Shown piece by piece: positions 23,469 through 31,009 of a stretch of 38,939 bases of DNA. Source of the DNA: Clostridia bacterium (GTDB taxonomy: Bacteria > Bacillota > Clostridia > Christensenellales > CAG-314); NCBI GenBank assembly GCA_900769665.1, contig CAAGHL010000076.1, forward strand, positions 1 through 38,939, given 5' to 3'. The stretch's first letter is position 1; each line of letters opens with the position of its first letter. A program made the position numbers and the translations under genes. The notes under the pieces were generated by a model. It saw nothing but the letters and a program-made list of their open reading frames with translations. It did not search any database and had not been told where the DNA came from.

Positions 23469-24677
23469 ATGAGCAAGGAACAATCCAACAACGAAACTTC
23501 CGCCACGCAAAAACAAGCGATAAGCAAGGAAGACAGAAGCAGTCTTGTGTTGGGCATTGTTGCAGTACTTATCGTAGTGGGCATATTTTGCCTACTGTTG
23601 GCGGCAATGACCAACGGCAAACGAATACAAGGCGAGTTTGCGCTTGCCGACGACGGCGAAGTGCTACGCAGAGGTACGGAGCAAACGCTTGTGTTTGACC
23701 GCGACAACGACTACGAAGTAGGCACGCCCGTCACTTGGTACGTAAACGGCGAGGAAGTCGCCCAAACAGAAGTAGGCGAGGACGGCAAAATTACCCTCGG
23801 CTACACGCCCGAAGCGTGCGGACAAATGTACGTGCAAGCAAGAATCGGCACAAAGTACACCACAAGCGGCACGATGTACGTGGAAGCGCCTAAGCTCACC
23901 TTTACCGCACCCAACTACACCGTGACATACGGCGACAAGTTGCCCGACATGTACAAATACGACTGTTGCGGCTTTGTGGACGACGACTGCGCCGAAATGC
24001 TGTGCTACGACGGCAAATGCACCATGACGGACTGCGACGACAACGTTTGCACCGATTGCAACGGCAAGTTGGCGGTAGGCACGTACAAATTGCGCCTTCC
24101 GCAAAACTGCGAATACAAGGACTACGAAACGGAGTACGTTGACGGCACACTGACGGTGTTGCCACGCAAGGTTACCGTTGCGGAAATCGTGAAGGAATAC
24201 GACCAAACGGACAAAGTCAACGCCAACCAAATACGCCTTTCAGGCGTAAACAACGGCGACGACGTGCACATTAGCTACGCTTCCGCCAAGTTCGATTGCA
24301 CCGACGCAGGCACGTGCAAAGTAAACCTGCAACAAGCAAAGCTTACGGGCAAGGACAGCGCAAACTACACGCTTGACACCACCACCGTGCGCGGACGTAT
24401 ACTGCCACGTCGACTGCACCTTGTGGGGATGTCGGTATGCGACAAAACCTACGACGGCACAACCAAAGCCGAAGTGTGCAAACCCGGTAAACTTGTTGGC
24501 GTGTTGGACGGCGACAGTGTTGCAATAGGCAGTATGGTAGCCAAATTTGCCGACGCCAATGTGCAAAACGGCAAAAAAGTGACGGTTACCGACATCAAAC
24601 TTGTAGGTTACGACAAGGACAACTACGTGATTGTGGAAATCGACCAACCCACGGCAAACATTACAAGTAGCAAGTAA
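23469..24677 (+). CDS. membrane-anchored surface protein with MBG/YDG repeats
   Basis: It has 402 residues and AGGAGG before the ATG. A polar N-terminus (1-26) is followed by one membrane helix (about 27-47), so the rest is outside. An Ig-like region (about 55-140) precedes an MBG-type domain (about 143-233: 'FTAPNYTVTYGDKLPDMYKYDCCGF' to 'GTYKLRLPQNCEYKDYETEYVDGTLTVLP'). Two YDG domains follow (about 234-315 and 316-400, the latter with 'CDKTYDGTTKAEV'). An insert in the MBG domain is Cys/Asp-rich (several CDD and DCDDNVCTDC repeats) and may bind metal or form disulfides. These domains occur in adhesins and cell-surface proteins; no partner is proven. The four-helix membrane protein follows on the same strand. 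Confidence 0.8.
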   Translation: MSKEQSNNETSATQKQAISKEDRSSLVLGIVAVLIVVGIFCLLLAAMTNGKRIQGEFALADDGEVLRRGTEQTLVFDRDNDYEVGTPVTWYVNGEEVAQTEVGEDGKITLGYTPEACGQMYVQARIGTKYTTSGTMYVEAPKLTFTAPNYTVTYGDKLPDMYKYDCCGFVDDDCAEMLCYDGKCTMTDCDDNVCTDCNGKLAVGTYKLRLPQNCEYKDYETEYVDGTLTVLPRKVTVAEIVKEYDQTDKVNANQIRLSGVNNGDDVHISYASAKFDCTDAGTCKVNLQQAKLTGKDSANYTLDTTTVRGRILPRRLHLVGMSVCDKTYDGTTKAEVCKPGKLVGVLDGDSVAIGSMVAKFADANVQNGKKVTVTDIKLVGYDKDNYVIVEIDQPTANITSSK

Positions 24678-24755
24678 GCAATGCGCCGTTTTGCACAAAG
24701 TCAACACGCCACCAAACGCCGCATTTAGCGCAAAATTGCCACCCCGGGCAAAGCC

Positions 24756-24781
24756 TCACTAGCCAACGCCGCACCTAGTGA
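24756..24781. other. 7-bp perfect hairpin between the surface-protein gene and the next gene
   Basis: TCACTAG (24756-24762) pairs with CTAGTGA (24775-24781). It lacks a U tail, so termination is uncertain. The surrounding spacer (24678-24823) holds nothing else I can name. Confidence 0.35.
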
Positions 24782-24823
24782 CACGTTCAAAGTCAACATT
24801 TCGACAAAATTTTGCCGAGAACA

Positions 24824-24852
24824 TTGCAAAATTGTCGCATTGGTAGTATAAT
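24824..24852 (+). promoter_or_regulatory. promoter of the four-helix membrane protein gene
   Basis: TTGCAA (24824-24829) and TATAAT (24847-24852) are 17 bases apart. The leader to the ATG at 24947 is about 85 bases. Confidence 0.65.
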
Positions 24853-24946
24853 ATATTAAAGGTTGACCGTTTTTGGGGGATTTGCGGCGTGTTTTTGTGC
24901 ATTGTCGACCCAATCGGTTGCACTACAACTTGCACGAGGTGTCGAT

Positions 24947-25654
24947 ATGAAAACGCGCAGAACTTTTCAGATTATCCTTGCAGTGATGTCCGCCCTTGCT
25001 GCAGCGGCATTTTTGACGGCGACGATTTGCGTAATTATACCGCTTGTAACAGGCAACAAAATAGGGTTCCTCGACCAATTGGTGGACGGCGTGCGCATGG
25101 TTTTCGGCACGTATTACCTGTCGACGGAACAAATGGTGACCACCGAGTTGCTTGTACTTGTACCCTTTATGTTTACCGTGACGGCGGCAATACTGCTGTT
25201 TGACAACCACGGCAAACAATGGGTGTACCGCATGTGCTACGTACTGTTGATGCTAGGCACCTTTGTACCGGGCATTGCCATGTGCATATATTGCAAAGCC
25301 TTGTACGGACAACGTTGGCTGATGTTTTTGTTTGTGACCATCGTTGTGATTATTTTGTACGTGTTGTTGCCGCTAATCATGTGGTTGATGAAGATAGAAG
25401 ACCAACCCACCGCCGTTACCGCAACGACGGATAGCGACGCGCAACCTGCCGAAACGCAACAAGAAACGCAAACGCAAGACAACGGCGACCAACCCGAAGC
25501 GCAAACGGAACAAAACGCCGAGGACGAGCAAGCCAAACTGTACCGTCGCAAGGTTAAGCAAATAAAGATTTTGCAAGACCTGCACGACGAAAAGCGCATC
25601 GACAACGACCAATACATTGCGCTTGTCAACTACGTAATGAACAAAAAAGGTTGA
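24947..25654 (+). CDS. four-helix membrane protein with SHOCT-like C-terminus
   Basis: It has 235 residues. Four membrane helices (about 10-30, 62-85, 92-116 and 122-147) are followed by a Gln/Glu/Thr/Asp-rich linker (150-195, about 10 kDa of low complexity). The C-terminal helix pair is 'YRRKVKQIKILQDLHDEKRIDNDQYIALVNYVMNKKG', which resembles SHOCT domains (short helices that mediate oligomer contacts). I chose the ATG at 24947 with GAGGTG upstream; an earlier in-frame start would overlap the promoter. I do not recognise the membrane part. It may work with the surface protein upstream, but this rests on position only. Confidence 0.75.
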   Translation: MKTRRTFQIILAVMSALAAAAFLTATICVIIPLVTGNKIGFLDQLVDGVRMVFGTYYLSTEQMVTTELLVLVPFMFTVTAAILLFDNHGKQWVYRMCYVLLMLGTFVPGIAMCIYCKALYGQRWLMFLFVTIVVIILYVLLPLIMWLMKIEDQPTAVTATTDSDAQPAETQQETQTQDNGDQPEAQTEQNAEDEQAKLYRRKVKQIKILQDLHDEKRIDNDQYIALVNYVMNKKG

Positions 25655-25681
25655 TTTTACAACGCCAATTTAATGCCAAAG

Positions 25682-25715
25682 GGCTGTCGCCAAGCAAAGC
25701 GACAGCCTTTTTTTT
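25682..25715 (+). terminator. terminator after the four-helix membrane protein gene
   Basis: GGCTGTCGC (25682-25690) pairs perfectly with GCGACAGCC (25699-25707), followed by eight T. Confidence 0.9.
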
Positions 25716-25783
25716 GTTAAACTGTAAATAATTTTCGGATACAGTCGCACGGCAACAGCTTGACGGAGAGCGCAAAGGAAGCA

Positions 25784-25810
25784 TAGGGTTAATTTAGCAA
25801 TCACCAACAA
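25784..25810 (-). repeat. dispersed repeat family A, copy 2
   Basis: On the minus strand this matches 22021-22047 with three differences over 27 bases. Confidence 0.6.
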
Positions 25811-25814
25811 CCCT

Positions 25815-25916
25815 AAAGGCGGTCTTTTCTTCCCTTTTCGACGAGTTTTCGCTTGATGTACTTCTAGTACACCTGCACTCAACCTCGTCAAAAATCATCA
25901 AAAAATCCTCGCCTTT
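25815..25916. repeat. 100-bp nested foldback
   Basis: Nested pairs: AAAGGCG (25815-25821) / CGCCTTT (25910-25916); GACGAG (25840-25845) / CTCGTC (25884-25889); TTGA (25853-25856) / TCAA (25879-25882); and a central GTAC-TTCTA-GTAC (25858-25870). The ordered nesting suggests a structured RNA or a palindromic insertion unit. Confidence 0.55.
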
Positions 25917-25999
25917 ATGGCGCGAAGCGTTTTTGCGACACCCGAGCGTGTACGATTAGAATTATTGTCATAGGTCATCTAAGGCAATAAGCTAATAGT

Positions 26000-26083
26000 G
26001 GTCAAGCCTCGGCTTGGGGCGAGATAATTAAAGGCAAACGACCGAACTCGTACCCTCTGTGGTACGCAAGCCGAGGCTTGACC
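26000..26083. repeat. 17-bp perfect inverted repeat with internal hairpin
   Basis: GGTCAAGCCTCGGCTTG (26000-26016) and its exact complement (26067-26083) flank 50 bases that contain GTACC/GGTAC (26050-26065). Each arm is itself nearly palindromic (CAAGCC-TC-GGCTTG). The 'GCCTCGGCT...CGTACC' order is also seen at 11759-11777. Confidence 0.65.
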
Positions 26084-26130
26084 TGTAAGAGTTTGTTCCA
26101 TTTACTCGTCGACGTTAGGTCGCGCAAAAA

Positions 26131-26158
26131 TTATTAGTGATAGCTAAACTAATCCTAC
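26131..26158 (+). repeat. dispersed repeat family A, copy 3
   Basis: Matches 22021-22048 with few changes. It is preceded by GCGCAAAAAT as in repeat family B, linking the two families. It ends 32 bases before the response-regulator start codon. Confidence 0.6.
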
Positions 26159-26190
26159 GATTTGAACAATGTATTAAAAGGGGTTTTCTT

Positions 26191-26865
26191 ATGAAAATAC
26201 TGATTGTCGACGACGAAAAACAACTTACTGCGGCATTGTCGATGCTTATGAAAAAGCGTGGTTTGGAGTGTGATTGCGTCTATAACGGCGAAGACGCAGT
26301 GGAGTACGCCCTTACCGGCATATACGATGCCATTGTGTTGGACTGGATGTTGCCAAAGCTGTCGGGCGTAGAGGTTTTGCAACAAATCCGTGCCAAGGGG
26401 TGCAGTACGCCCGTCATTATGCTTACTGCAAAAAGCGACGTTTCCGACAAAATCAGCGGACTAAACAGCGGCGCGGACGACTACTTGGCAAAGCCGTTCA
26501 ACAGCGACGAGCTTGTTGCGCGTATATATGCCATTACGCGTCGCAAGGGCGATTACGTTGGCACACGCATTAGCTACGGTGACTTGACCTTGGACTGCGA
26601 AACACATGCGCTTTCCTGCGGCGAACAAACCGTCAAGCTGGGTACTAAGGAGTTTCAAATATTGGAAATGTTGTTAAAAAACCCTCAAAGAGTGTTCCCA
26701 AAGGAGCTTATCATAGAAAAAATTTGGGGATACGACAGCGAGGCGGAGTATAACAATGTGGAAGTGTACGTGTCGTTTGTTCGTCGCAAACTGACGGCGT
26801 TGAAGTCCGCCGTGGCGTTGAAATCCATACGAAACACCGGCTACACGGTGGAGGTAGAAGAGTGA
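26191..26865 (+). CDS. OmpR/PhoB-family response regulator
   Basis: It has 224 residues. The receiver domain (1-115) has the acidic pair Asp7-Asp8, phospho-acceptor Asp51 (IVLDWMLP), Thr79 and Lys101 (LAKPF). The winged-helix DNA-binding domain (about 128-222) has 'KEFQILEMLLKNPQRVFPKELIIEKIWGY' and 'VEVYVSFVRRKL'. The ATG at 26191 is preceded by AAAGGGG. The stop overlaps the GTG start of the histidine kinase by four bases, so the pair is translationally coupled. The closest named types are Bacillus-like OmpR regulators; the signal and targets are not visible. Repeat family A lies immediately upstream. Confidence 0.94.
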   Translation: MKILIVDDEKQLTAALSMLMKKRGLECDCVYNGEDAVEYALTGIYDAIVLDWMLPKLSGVEVLQQIRAKGCSTPVIMLTAKSDVSDKISGLNSGADDYLAKPFNSDELVARIYAITRRKGDYVGTRISYGDLTLDCETHALSCGEQTVKLGTKEFQILEMLLKNPQRVFPKELIIEKIWGYDSEAEYNNVEVYVSFVRRKLTALKSAVALKSIRNTGYTVEVEE

Positions 26866-28082
26866 TAAAGAAAACTCGAATCAACTTTGCGGTGATTACG
26901 ATGACGTTGCTTGCGCTTGTCATTATGTTTTTTGTCGGCAGCAACATACTAATCAATTACCAAACTTCTCGCAGGGAAACAAAGTTCGAATTATTCTCCA
27001 TGTTGTCGCGTCCCGAAGGCGCGCCCGTACACGGCAACAACTTGTACATAAAACGTACTGCCGTATTCGAATGTACTTTCTTGGGGGAAGGCGGCGTCTC
27101 GGTGGAAGAAACTTCTTTTAGCGGCGATGTATTCACCTCTTCGGACGAAGTAGTAGCTTTTGTCAACAAAGTGGTTGTGGACGGCAAAGTTGTCAACGGC
27201 ACCAAGATCGACGATAATACTTTTTACGGAAGGAACGGCAAATTGTACTACATGTTGCAGTCGGACAGTTTCTCCTACAAAGTGCGTTTTGCCGTAATCG
27301 ACCGCCAAATGGAAGAAACAATGCTGCGTAACACGTCCGTTACACTGTGTTTGGTTGCGTTGGTGGCACTTGTGGCAATTTTTGTCATAGTGTGGTTGTT
27401 GTCATATAGGGTGGTCAAACCGGTTGCCGATGCTTTCGACAAGCAAAAACGGTTTATTTCCGACGCTTCGCATGAGCTGAAAACCCCCGTTACCATTATT
27501 CGTGCCAACGCCGAAGCCTTGCAAATGGACGTAGGCGACAGCGAATGGGCGGACAACATATTGTCCCAAACGGACAGGCTAAGTCACCTTGTGGAGGAAA
27601 TGCTGACCCTAGCTAGGCTGGAGGAGCAAGCGGTTGTCAAGGAAGACGTGGACGTGTCGTCCCTTGTGGAAAGTACTTCGTTGGAGTTCGAGCCGCTTGC
27701 CTACGAAAAGGAGCGCAAGTTTACTTGCAACGTCGACGACGACATAAACATGCACACCTCGCGCGGCGACTTGCGGCGTGTGGTGACATTACTGCTGGAC
27801 AACGCCGTCAAGTACAGCGACAGTTTCGTGTCGGTGACGCTTGTAAAAATGCAACGCACGGCAAGATTGACGATACTCAACGACGGTTGTCAGGTTCCGT
27901 CGGAGCACAAAGACAAACTGACGGAGCGGTTCTACCGCGAGGATACTTCCCGCGCAAGGGAAACCGGCGGCAACGGACTTGGACTTGCCACGGTAAAGGC
28001 AATTTGCAACAAAAACAAATGGAAACTAAATCTTGACTGCGAGCAAGGCGGCAATATGTCGGTGGTAGTGGATTTATTGTGA
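26862..28082 (+). CDS. sensor histidine kinase
   Basis: It has 406 residues and starts at a GTG inside the stop region of the response regulator. Membrane helices near 10-30 and 160-181 flank an extracellular sensor of about 130 residues (no recognised domain; 'GGVSVEETSFSGDVFTS'). Then come a short HAMP-like linker and the HisKA motif FISDASHELKTPVT (198-211, His204), an N box LLLDNAVKYS and a G box GGNGLGLATVKAIC. The TSS/ATP lid is present ('ERFYREDTSRARETGGNGLGL'). It should phosphorylate the upstream regulator. The signal is unknown. Confidence 0.94.
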   Translation: MIKKTRINFAVITMTLLALVIMFFVGSNILINYQTSRRETKFELFSMLSRPEGAPVHGNNLYIKRTAVFECTFLGEGGVSVEETSFSGDVFTSSDEVVAFVNKVVVDGKVVNGTKIDDNTFYGRNGKLYYMLQSDSFSYKVRFAVIDRQMEETMLRNTSVTLCLVALVALVAIFVIVWLLSYRVVKPVADAFDKQKRFISDASHELKTPVTIIRANAEALQMDVGDSEWADNILSQTDRLSHLVEEMLTLARLEEQAVVKEDVDVSSLVESTSLEFEPLAYEKERKFTCNVDDDINMHTSRGDLRRVVTLLLDNAVKYSDSFVSVTLVKMQRTARLTILNDGCQVPSEHKDKLTERFYREDTSRARETGGNGLGLATVKAICNKNKWKLNLDCEQGGNMSVVVDLL

Positions 28083-28413
28083 CCACGCCGCAATGTCAAG
28101 AGCCGCTACGCAATGTCGACAAAATCTATTTGTTATATTACAACTACAAAGCACTGCAAGTAATCATGCTTGCGGTGGTTTTGCGGCTTCGGTCGTGCCG
28201 CTTTTATGTAACGGACAAGTTTGTCTAAAATACGGTTTAAGGTTTTTGTTCAAAGCAACTTTCGACAAAAAATTAGGTCAAAACGTTTGACTTATTTTGA
28301 TAATAAGACTAATATATAATCAATAGCGGCAGCCTACAATAAAGTATCGGTTTGCCGCTTTATTATTCTGCGTCCGAGCAACGCTCGGCGCTTTGCTTTA
28401 CAGAGGAATTTTA
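28083..28413. other. spacer upstream of the YitT pair
   Basis: No gene. It holds the promoter at 28287-28315, then a hairpin GCGGCA/TGCCGC (about 28326-28357) followed by TTTATTATT, which may attenuate transcription, and a CCGAG/CTCGG hairpin near 28373-28388. The first 200 bases show nothing I can name. Confidence 0.5.
28287..28315 (+). promoter_or_regulatory. promoter of the yitT-like operon
   Basis: TTGACT (28287-28292) and TAATAT (28310-28315) are 17 bases apart, about 100 bases before the start codon. Confidence 0.6.
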
Positions 28414-29343
28414 GTGAATTTACGTACTCAAAAAGTATGGCAGGTAATCAAGGAATATTGGCTTGTAATACTTGCCGGCATATTGAACGGTATTTCCGTC
28501 TACGCATTTGTGCATCCGTCATACTTGGTTGCCGGGGGCATAACGGGATTGTCGTCGGTGGTGGCACGTATCGTATGTGCAATCAAGGGCGTAGCGGTGG
28601 ACGGAGATTTTTTCAAGCAAATACAGCCTATCATTTACTTTGGACTTAATGCGCCGTTGCTCATCGTTTCGCTGATATTTTTGCGTGGCGACTTCACATT
28701 CAAGACCATTGCCGCAACCATTTCCGCAAGCATTACCATGGACGTTTTGCCTACTATTGCGCCGCACGGCGAGTTTACCGACTCCGCACTGATTGCGGTA
28801 ATTTTCGGTGGAGTGTTGATCGGTTTGTCCATGCACATTGCGGCGGAAAACAACGGCAGTAACGCCGGTACGGAAATCATTGCCAAATTGGTGGCAAAGT
28901 ATAAGCCGGAAGTTGACTTGCACACAACGGTACTTATATCAAACTTCCTAATAACCATATTGGGTTGTATAATAAACCTGTTTATCGTGGAAGGCACCAC
29001 GATCATGATCATACTGTACTCCCTAACATACGTTGTGTTGGGCGGTGTAGTTATGGGCGCATTGGGGCGCGGCTTTGACCATCCGCAAAAGTTTATGATT
29101 GTCACGAAGGAGTACGACGAAATTTCGCAACTGATTTTGGAGCGTTTCAAGCGCGGTTTGACGTTGTTTGACGTAGCGGACGACCCCGACAAAAAAGTAA
29201 TAATGGTCATTGTGCAATATCGCCAAGCAAGCCAACTCAAACGCATAATAAAAAAGGTTGATCCCAACGCATTTACCTTCGTCAAAGAAGTGTACGACGT
29301 GTTCAGTCGTCCGTCATTCAACAGGAGTTACAAAACAAAATGA
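28414..29343 (+). CDS. YitT family membrane protein (first copy)
   Basis: It has 309 residues. Five or six membrane helices lie in 1-215, with the YitT-type 'FVHPSYLVAGGITGLSSVV' near the first loop and 'GSNAGTEIIAKLVAKY' later. The cytoplasmic C-terminal DUF2179 domain (about 228-300) is 'FMIVTKEYDEISQLILERFKRGLTLFDV' to 'VDPNAFTFVKEVYDVFSR'. I chose the GTG at 28414 because GAGGA lies seven bases upstream. The stop overlaps the ATG of the second YitT gene by four bases (ATGA). The function of YitT proteins is not firmly known; transport or envelope roles are guesses. Confidence 0.88.
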   Translation: MNLRTQKVWQVIKEYWLVILAGILNGISVYAFVHPSYLVAGGITGLSSVVARIVCAIKGVAVDGDFFKQIQPIIYFGLNAPLLIVSLIFLRGDFTFKTIAATISASITMDVLPTIAPHGEFTDSALIAVIFGGVLIGLSMHIAAENNGSNAGTEIIAKLVAKYKPEVDLHTTVLISNFLITILGCIINLFIVEGTTIMIILYSLTYVVLGGVVMGALGRGFDHPQKFMIVTKEYDEISQLILERFKRGLTLFDVADDPDKKVIMVIVQYRQASQLKRIIKKVDPNAFTFVKEVYDVFSRPSFNRSYKTK

Positions 29344-30335
29344 GTACTGCTCGTAAATATTTCGATTTCAAGGTAATTGCAATTGTCGTGCTTGCCGCGC
29401 TGTGTACGGCGGTAAGCATGGAGCTGTTTTTGTTGCCGAGCAACGTTATCCTCGGCGGCGCGCTGGGCATTGCCAGCATTGTGGACTTGCTACTAAACAA
29501 AAGCATGGACAGCTCGCTGTGGTACATGTCCGCAGGCGTGTGGGTGCTGTTACTCAACATCCCCGTGCTTATTATTTGCTTTTTGCGCTTCCGCAAAGGT
29601 TTTGCGCTTCGCACGTTGCTGTACGTAGTGTTTTTGTCCGGCTTTATGATTGCGTTGCGTGCTTGCAATGCGGCAAAATTGCTCGACGGTATCATCGACT
29701 CCAACTCCGCAGGCGACCGCGTGGTGTATGTCATCATCGGCGGTGCGCTACACGGTATCGGTCTACCCATGGTGTTGTCCGTCAACGGCTCCACGGGCGG
29801 CAGTGACATAATCGGACTAATCGTGCAAAAGAACTCCAAAAAGGGCGGCAGTTCGGCAATGCGTTCCATCATGGTTGCCAACGTAATTATACTTATCGCT
29901 TCGGCAGTGGTGTACGGCTTTGTCAACGGCGCAAAGGAAGCCGTCAACATGTTTATCTACTCCGTTGCGGCAATGTTTATGTGCGAGATAGTGCAGGAAA
30001 CAATCTTCAAAGGTTTTTCCGCCGCATTGGAATTGGAAATTACCACCGACAAAGCCGAGGAAATGCGCGAGGCATTGATTGCCGAAATCAAGCACGGCGT
30101 GACTACAATCCGCGTTGTAGGCGGCTACTCCAAGCAGGAGAAAAACATGGTGTTGTGCGTAATCAATCGTCGCCAACTTACACAGGCGCGCAAGATCATT
30201 CACCGCGTAGATCCGCAAGCGTTTGCCTACGTGGAAAACGTCAAGGAAGTAATCGGCAAGGGCTTTGTCAATAAGGAAGAGGAGCTTGACGAGCCTACTA
30301 CGCAAGGCGACGACGCCGTCGAACAACAACAATAA
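29340..30335 (+). CDS. YitT family membrane protein (second copy)
   Basis: It has 331 residues with the same layout as the gene before: membrane helices in 1-220 ('LLPSNVILGGALGIASIVDLLL', 'NGSTGGSDIIGLIVQK') and a DUF2179 tail (about 228-305, 'KAEEMREALIAEIKHGVTTIRVVGGYSKQEKNMVLCVINRRQLTQARKII'). The last 25 residues are acidic and Gln-rich. Four-base overlap with the first copy makes translation coupled and suggests the two act as a heteromer. The copies are clearly diverged. Confidence 0.88.
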   Translation: MSTARKYFDFKVIAIVVLAALCTAVSMELFLLPSNVILGGALGIASIVDLLLNKSMDSSLWYMSAGVWVLLLNIPVLIICFLRFRKGFALRTLLYVVFLSGFMIALRACNAAKLLDGIIDSNSAGDRVVYVIIGGALHGIGLPMVLSVNGSTGGSDIIGLIVQKNSKKGGSSAMRSIMVANVIILIASAVVYGFVNGAKEAVNMFIYSVAAMFMCEIVQETIFKGFSAALELEITTDKAEEMREALIAEIKHGVTTIRVVGGYSKQEKNMVLCVINRRQLTQARKIIHRVDPQAFAYVENVKEVIGKGFVNKEEELDEPTTQGDDAVEQQQ

Positions 30336-30404
30336 TAAGTTGCGAGCGTTTGTCCGTGTTGCAAACCAAGCAGTGCGGACGAGTAGTAAACAAAAACAAA
30401 TTCA

Positions 30405-30440
30405 AAAGGCTGTTGCCCTTGTCGGGTAACAGCCTTTGTT
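30405..30440 (+). terminator. terminator of the yitT-like operon
   Basis: AAAGGCTGTT (30405-30414) pairs with AACAGCCTTT (30428-30437), extended by CCC/GGG, then TTTGTTGT. It could serve both strands. Confidence 0.8.
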
Positions 30441-30488
30441 GTCATTTGTGTTAGCAAGCGATTCCTAGTCGAGTGCTATGTAGACGGG

Positions 30489-30713
30489 CTATTTGCACTC
30501 GCCGGACACCTTCAATCCGCCGCAGGTCATCAGTAGCGCAAGCATCAAGATGAGGCAGCAAGGATTGACGTTGAGGTTGAAATTCTTCATCTTTCCGCCG
30601 CAGCAGCACAGGAACAAGATGATGAGCAGTACCCAAGTGCAGTTGCATCCGCCGCCGCAACCGTTGGTGTCGCCGCAACCGCAACCGCCGTCGTTAAACA
30701 AACCGTTGAACAT
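30489..30713 (-). CDS. small Cys/Gly-rich membrane-type protein, unknown function
   Basis: It has 74 residues with GGAGG before the ATG. The N-terminus is Gly/Cys-rich (MFNGLFNDGGCGCGDTNGCGG). Then comes a hydrophobic helix with a CCC cluster (about 25-40), a short basic part (KMKNFNLN), and a second hydrophobic stretch (52-68). Twelve or so cysteines suggest metal binding or disulfides at a membrane. It is on the opposite strand to its neighbours. I recall no characterised family. Confidence 0.65.
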   Translation of the reverse strand: MFNGLFNDGGCGCGDTNGCGGGCNCTWVLLIILFLCCCGGKMKNFNLNVNPCCLILMLALLMTCGGLKVSGECK

Positions 30714-30909
30714 GTTTTACCTCCGTTTTGCCGAAACTCGGCTTTAGTATTTACCACGGCTACAACCGATGATTTCCGTCGCGCCGCAGTCTACTTCACA
30801 ATATGGTTTTTGTCAAAAAAGTGTTACAATGTGCATTGGCAACTTTGATAAAACTAGTTGTGGTTTTATTCGTCGTCACACGCGCAAAAATGATTAGTGA
30901 TGAATGTGT
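30714..30909. other. divergent spacer with repeat family B
   Basis: No gene. GCAAAAATGATTAGTGATGA (30884-30903) belongs to repeat family B. The preceding GTGGTTTTATTCGTCGTCA (30860-30878) resembles 34320-34336. Confidence 0.5.
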
Positions 30910-30938
30910 TTGACATATCTCGAAATATAGGGTAGAAT
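30910..30938 (+). promoter_or_regulatory. promoter of the MATE exporter gene
   Basis: TTGACA (30910-30915) and TAGAAT (30933-30938) are 17 bases apart, about 70 bases before the ATG. Confidence 0.75.
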
Positions 30939-31009
30939 GGAACTTACGCAGTAAAATTGCCGTATGTTTGCGCAGTTTTATGTGCAATTGAAAAAGGATT
31001 TTTTGTTGT

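Larger units (their letters stand above)
25716..26190. other. repeat cluster upstream of the two-component system
   Basis: No gene. It holds two copies of repeat family A in opposite orientation (25784-25810 minus; 26131-26158 plus), a foldback at 25815-25916, a 17-bp inverted repeat at 26000-26083, and GACCTAACGTCGACGAGTA in inverted form at about 26102-26120, which also occurs at 12248-12266. No clear promoter for the two-component system is visible, so one may lie within a repeat. Confidence 0.6.
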
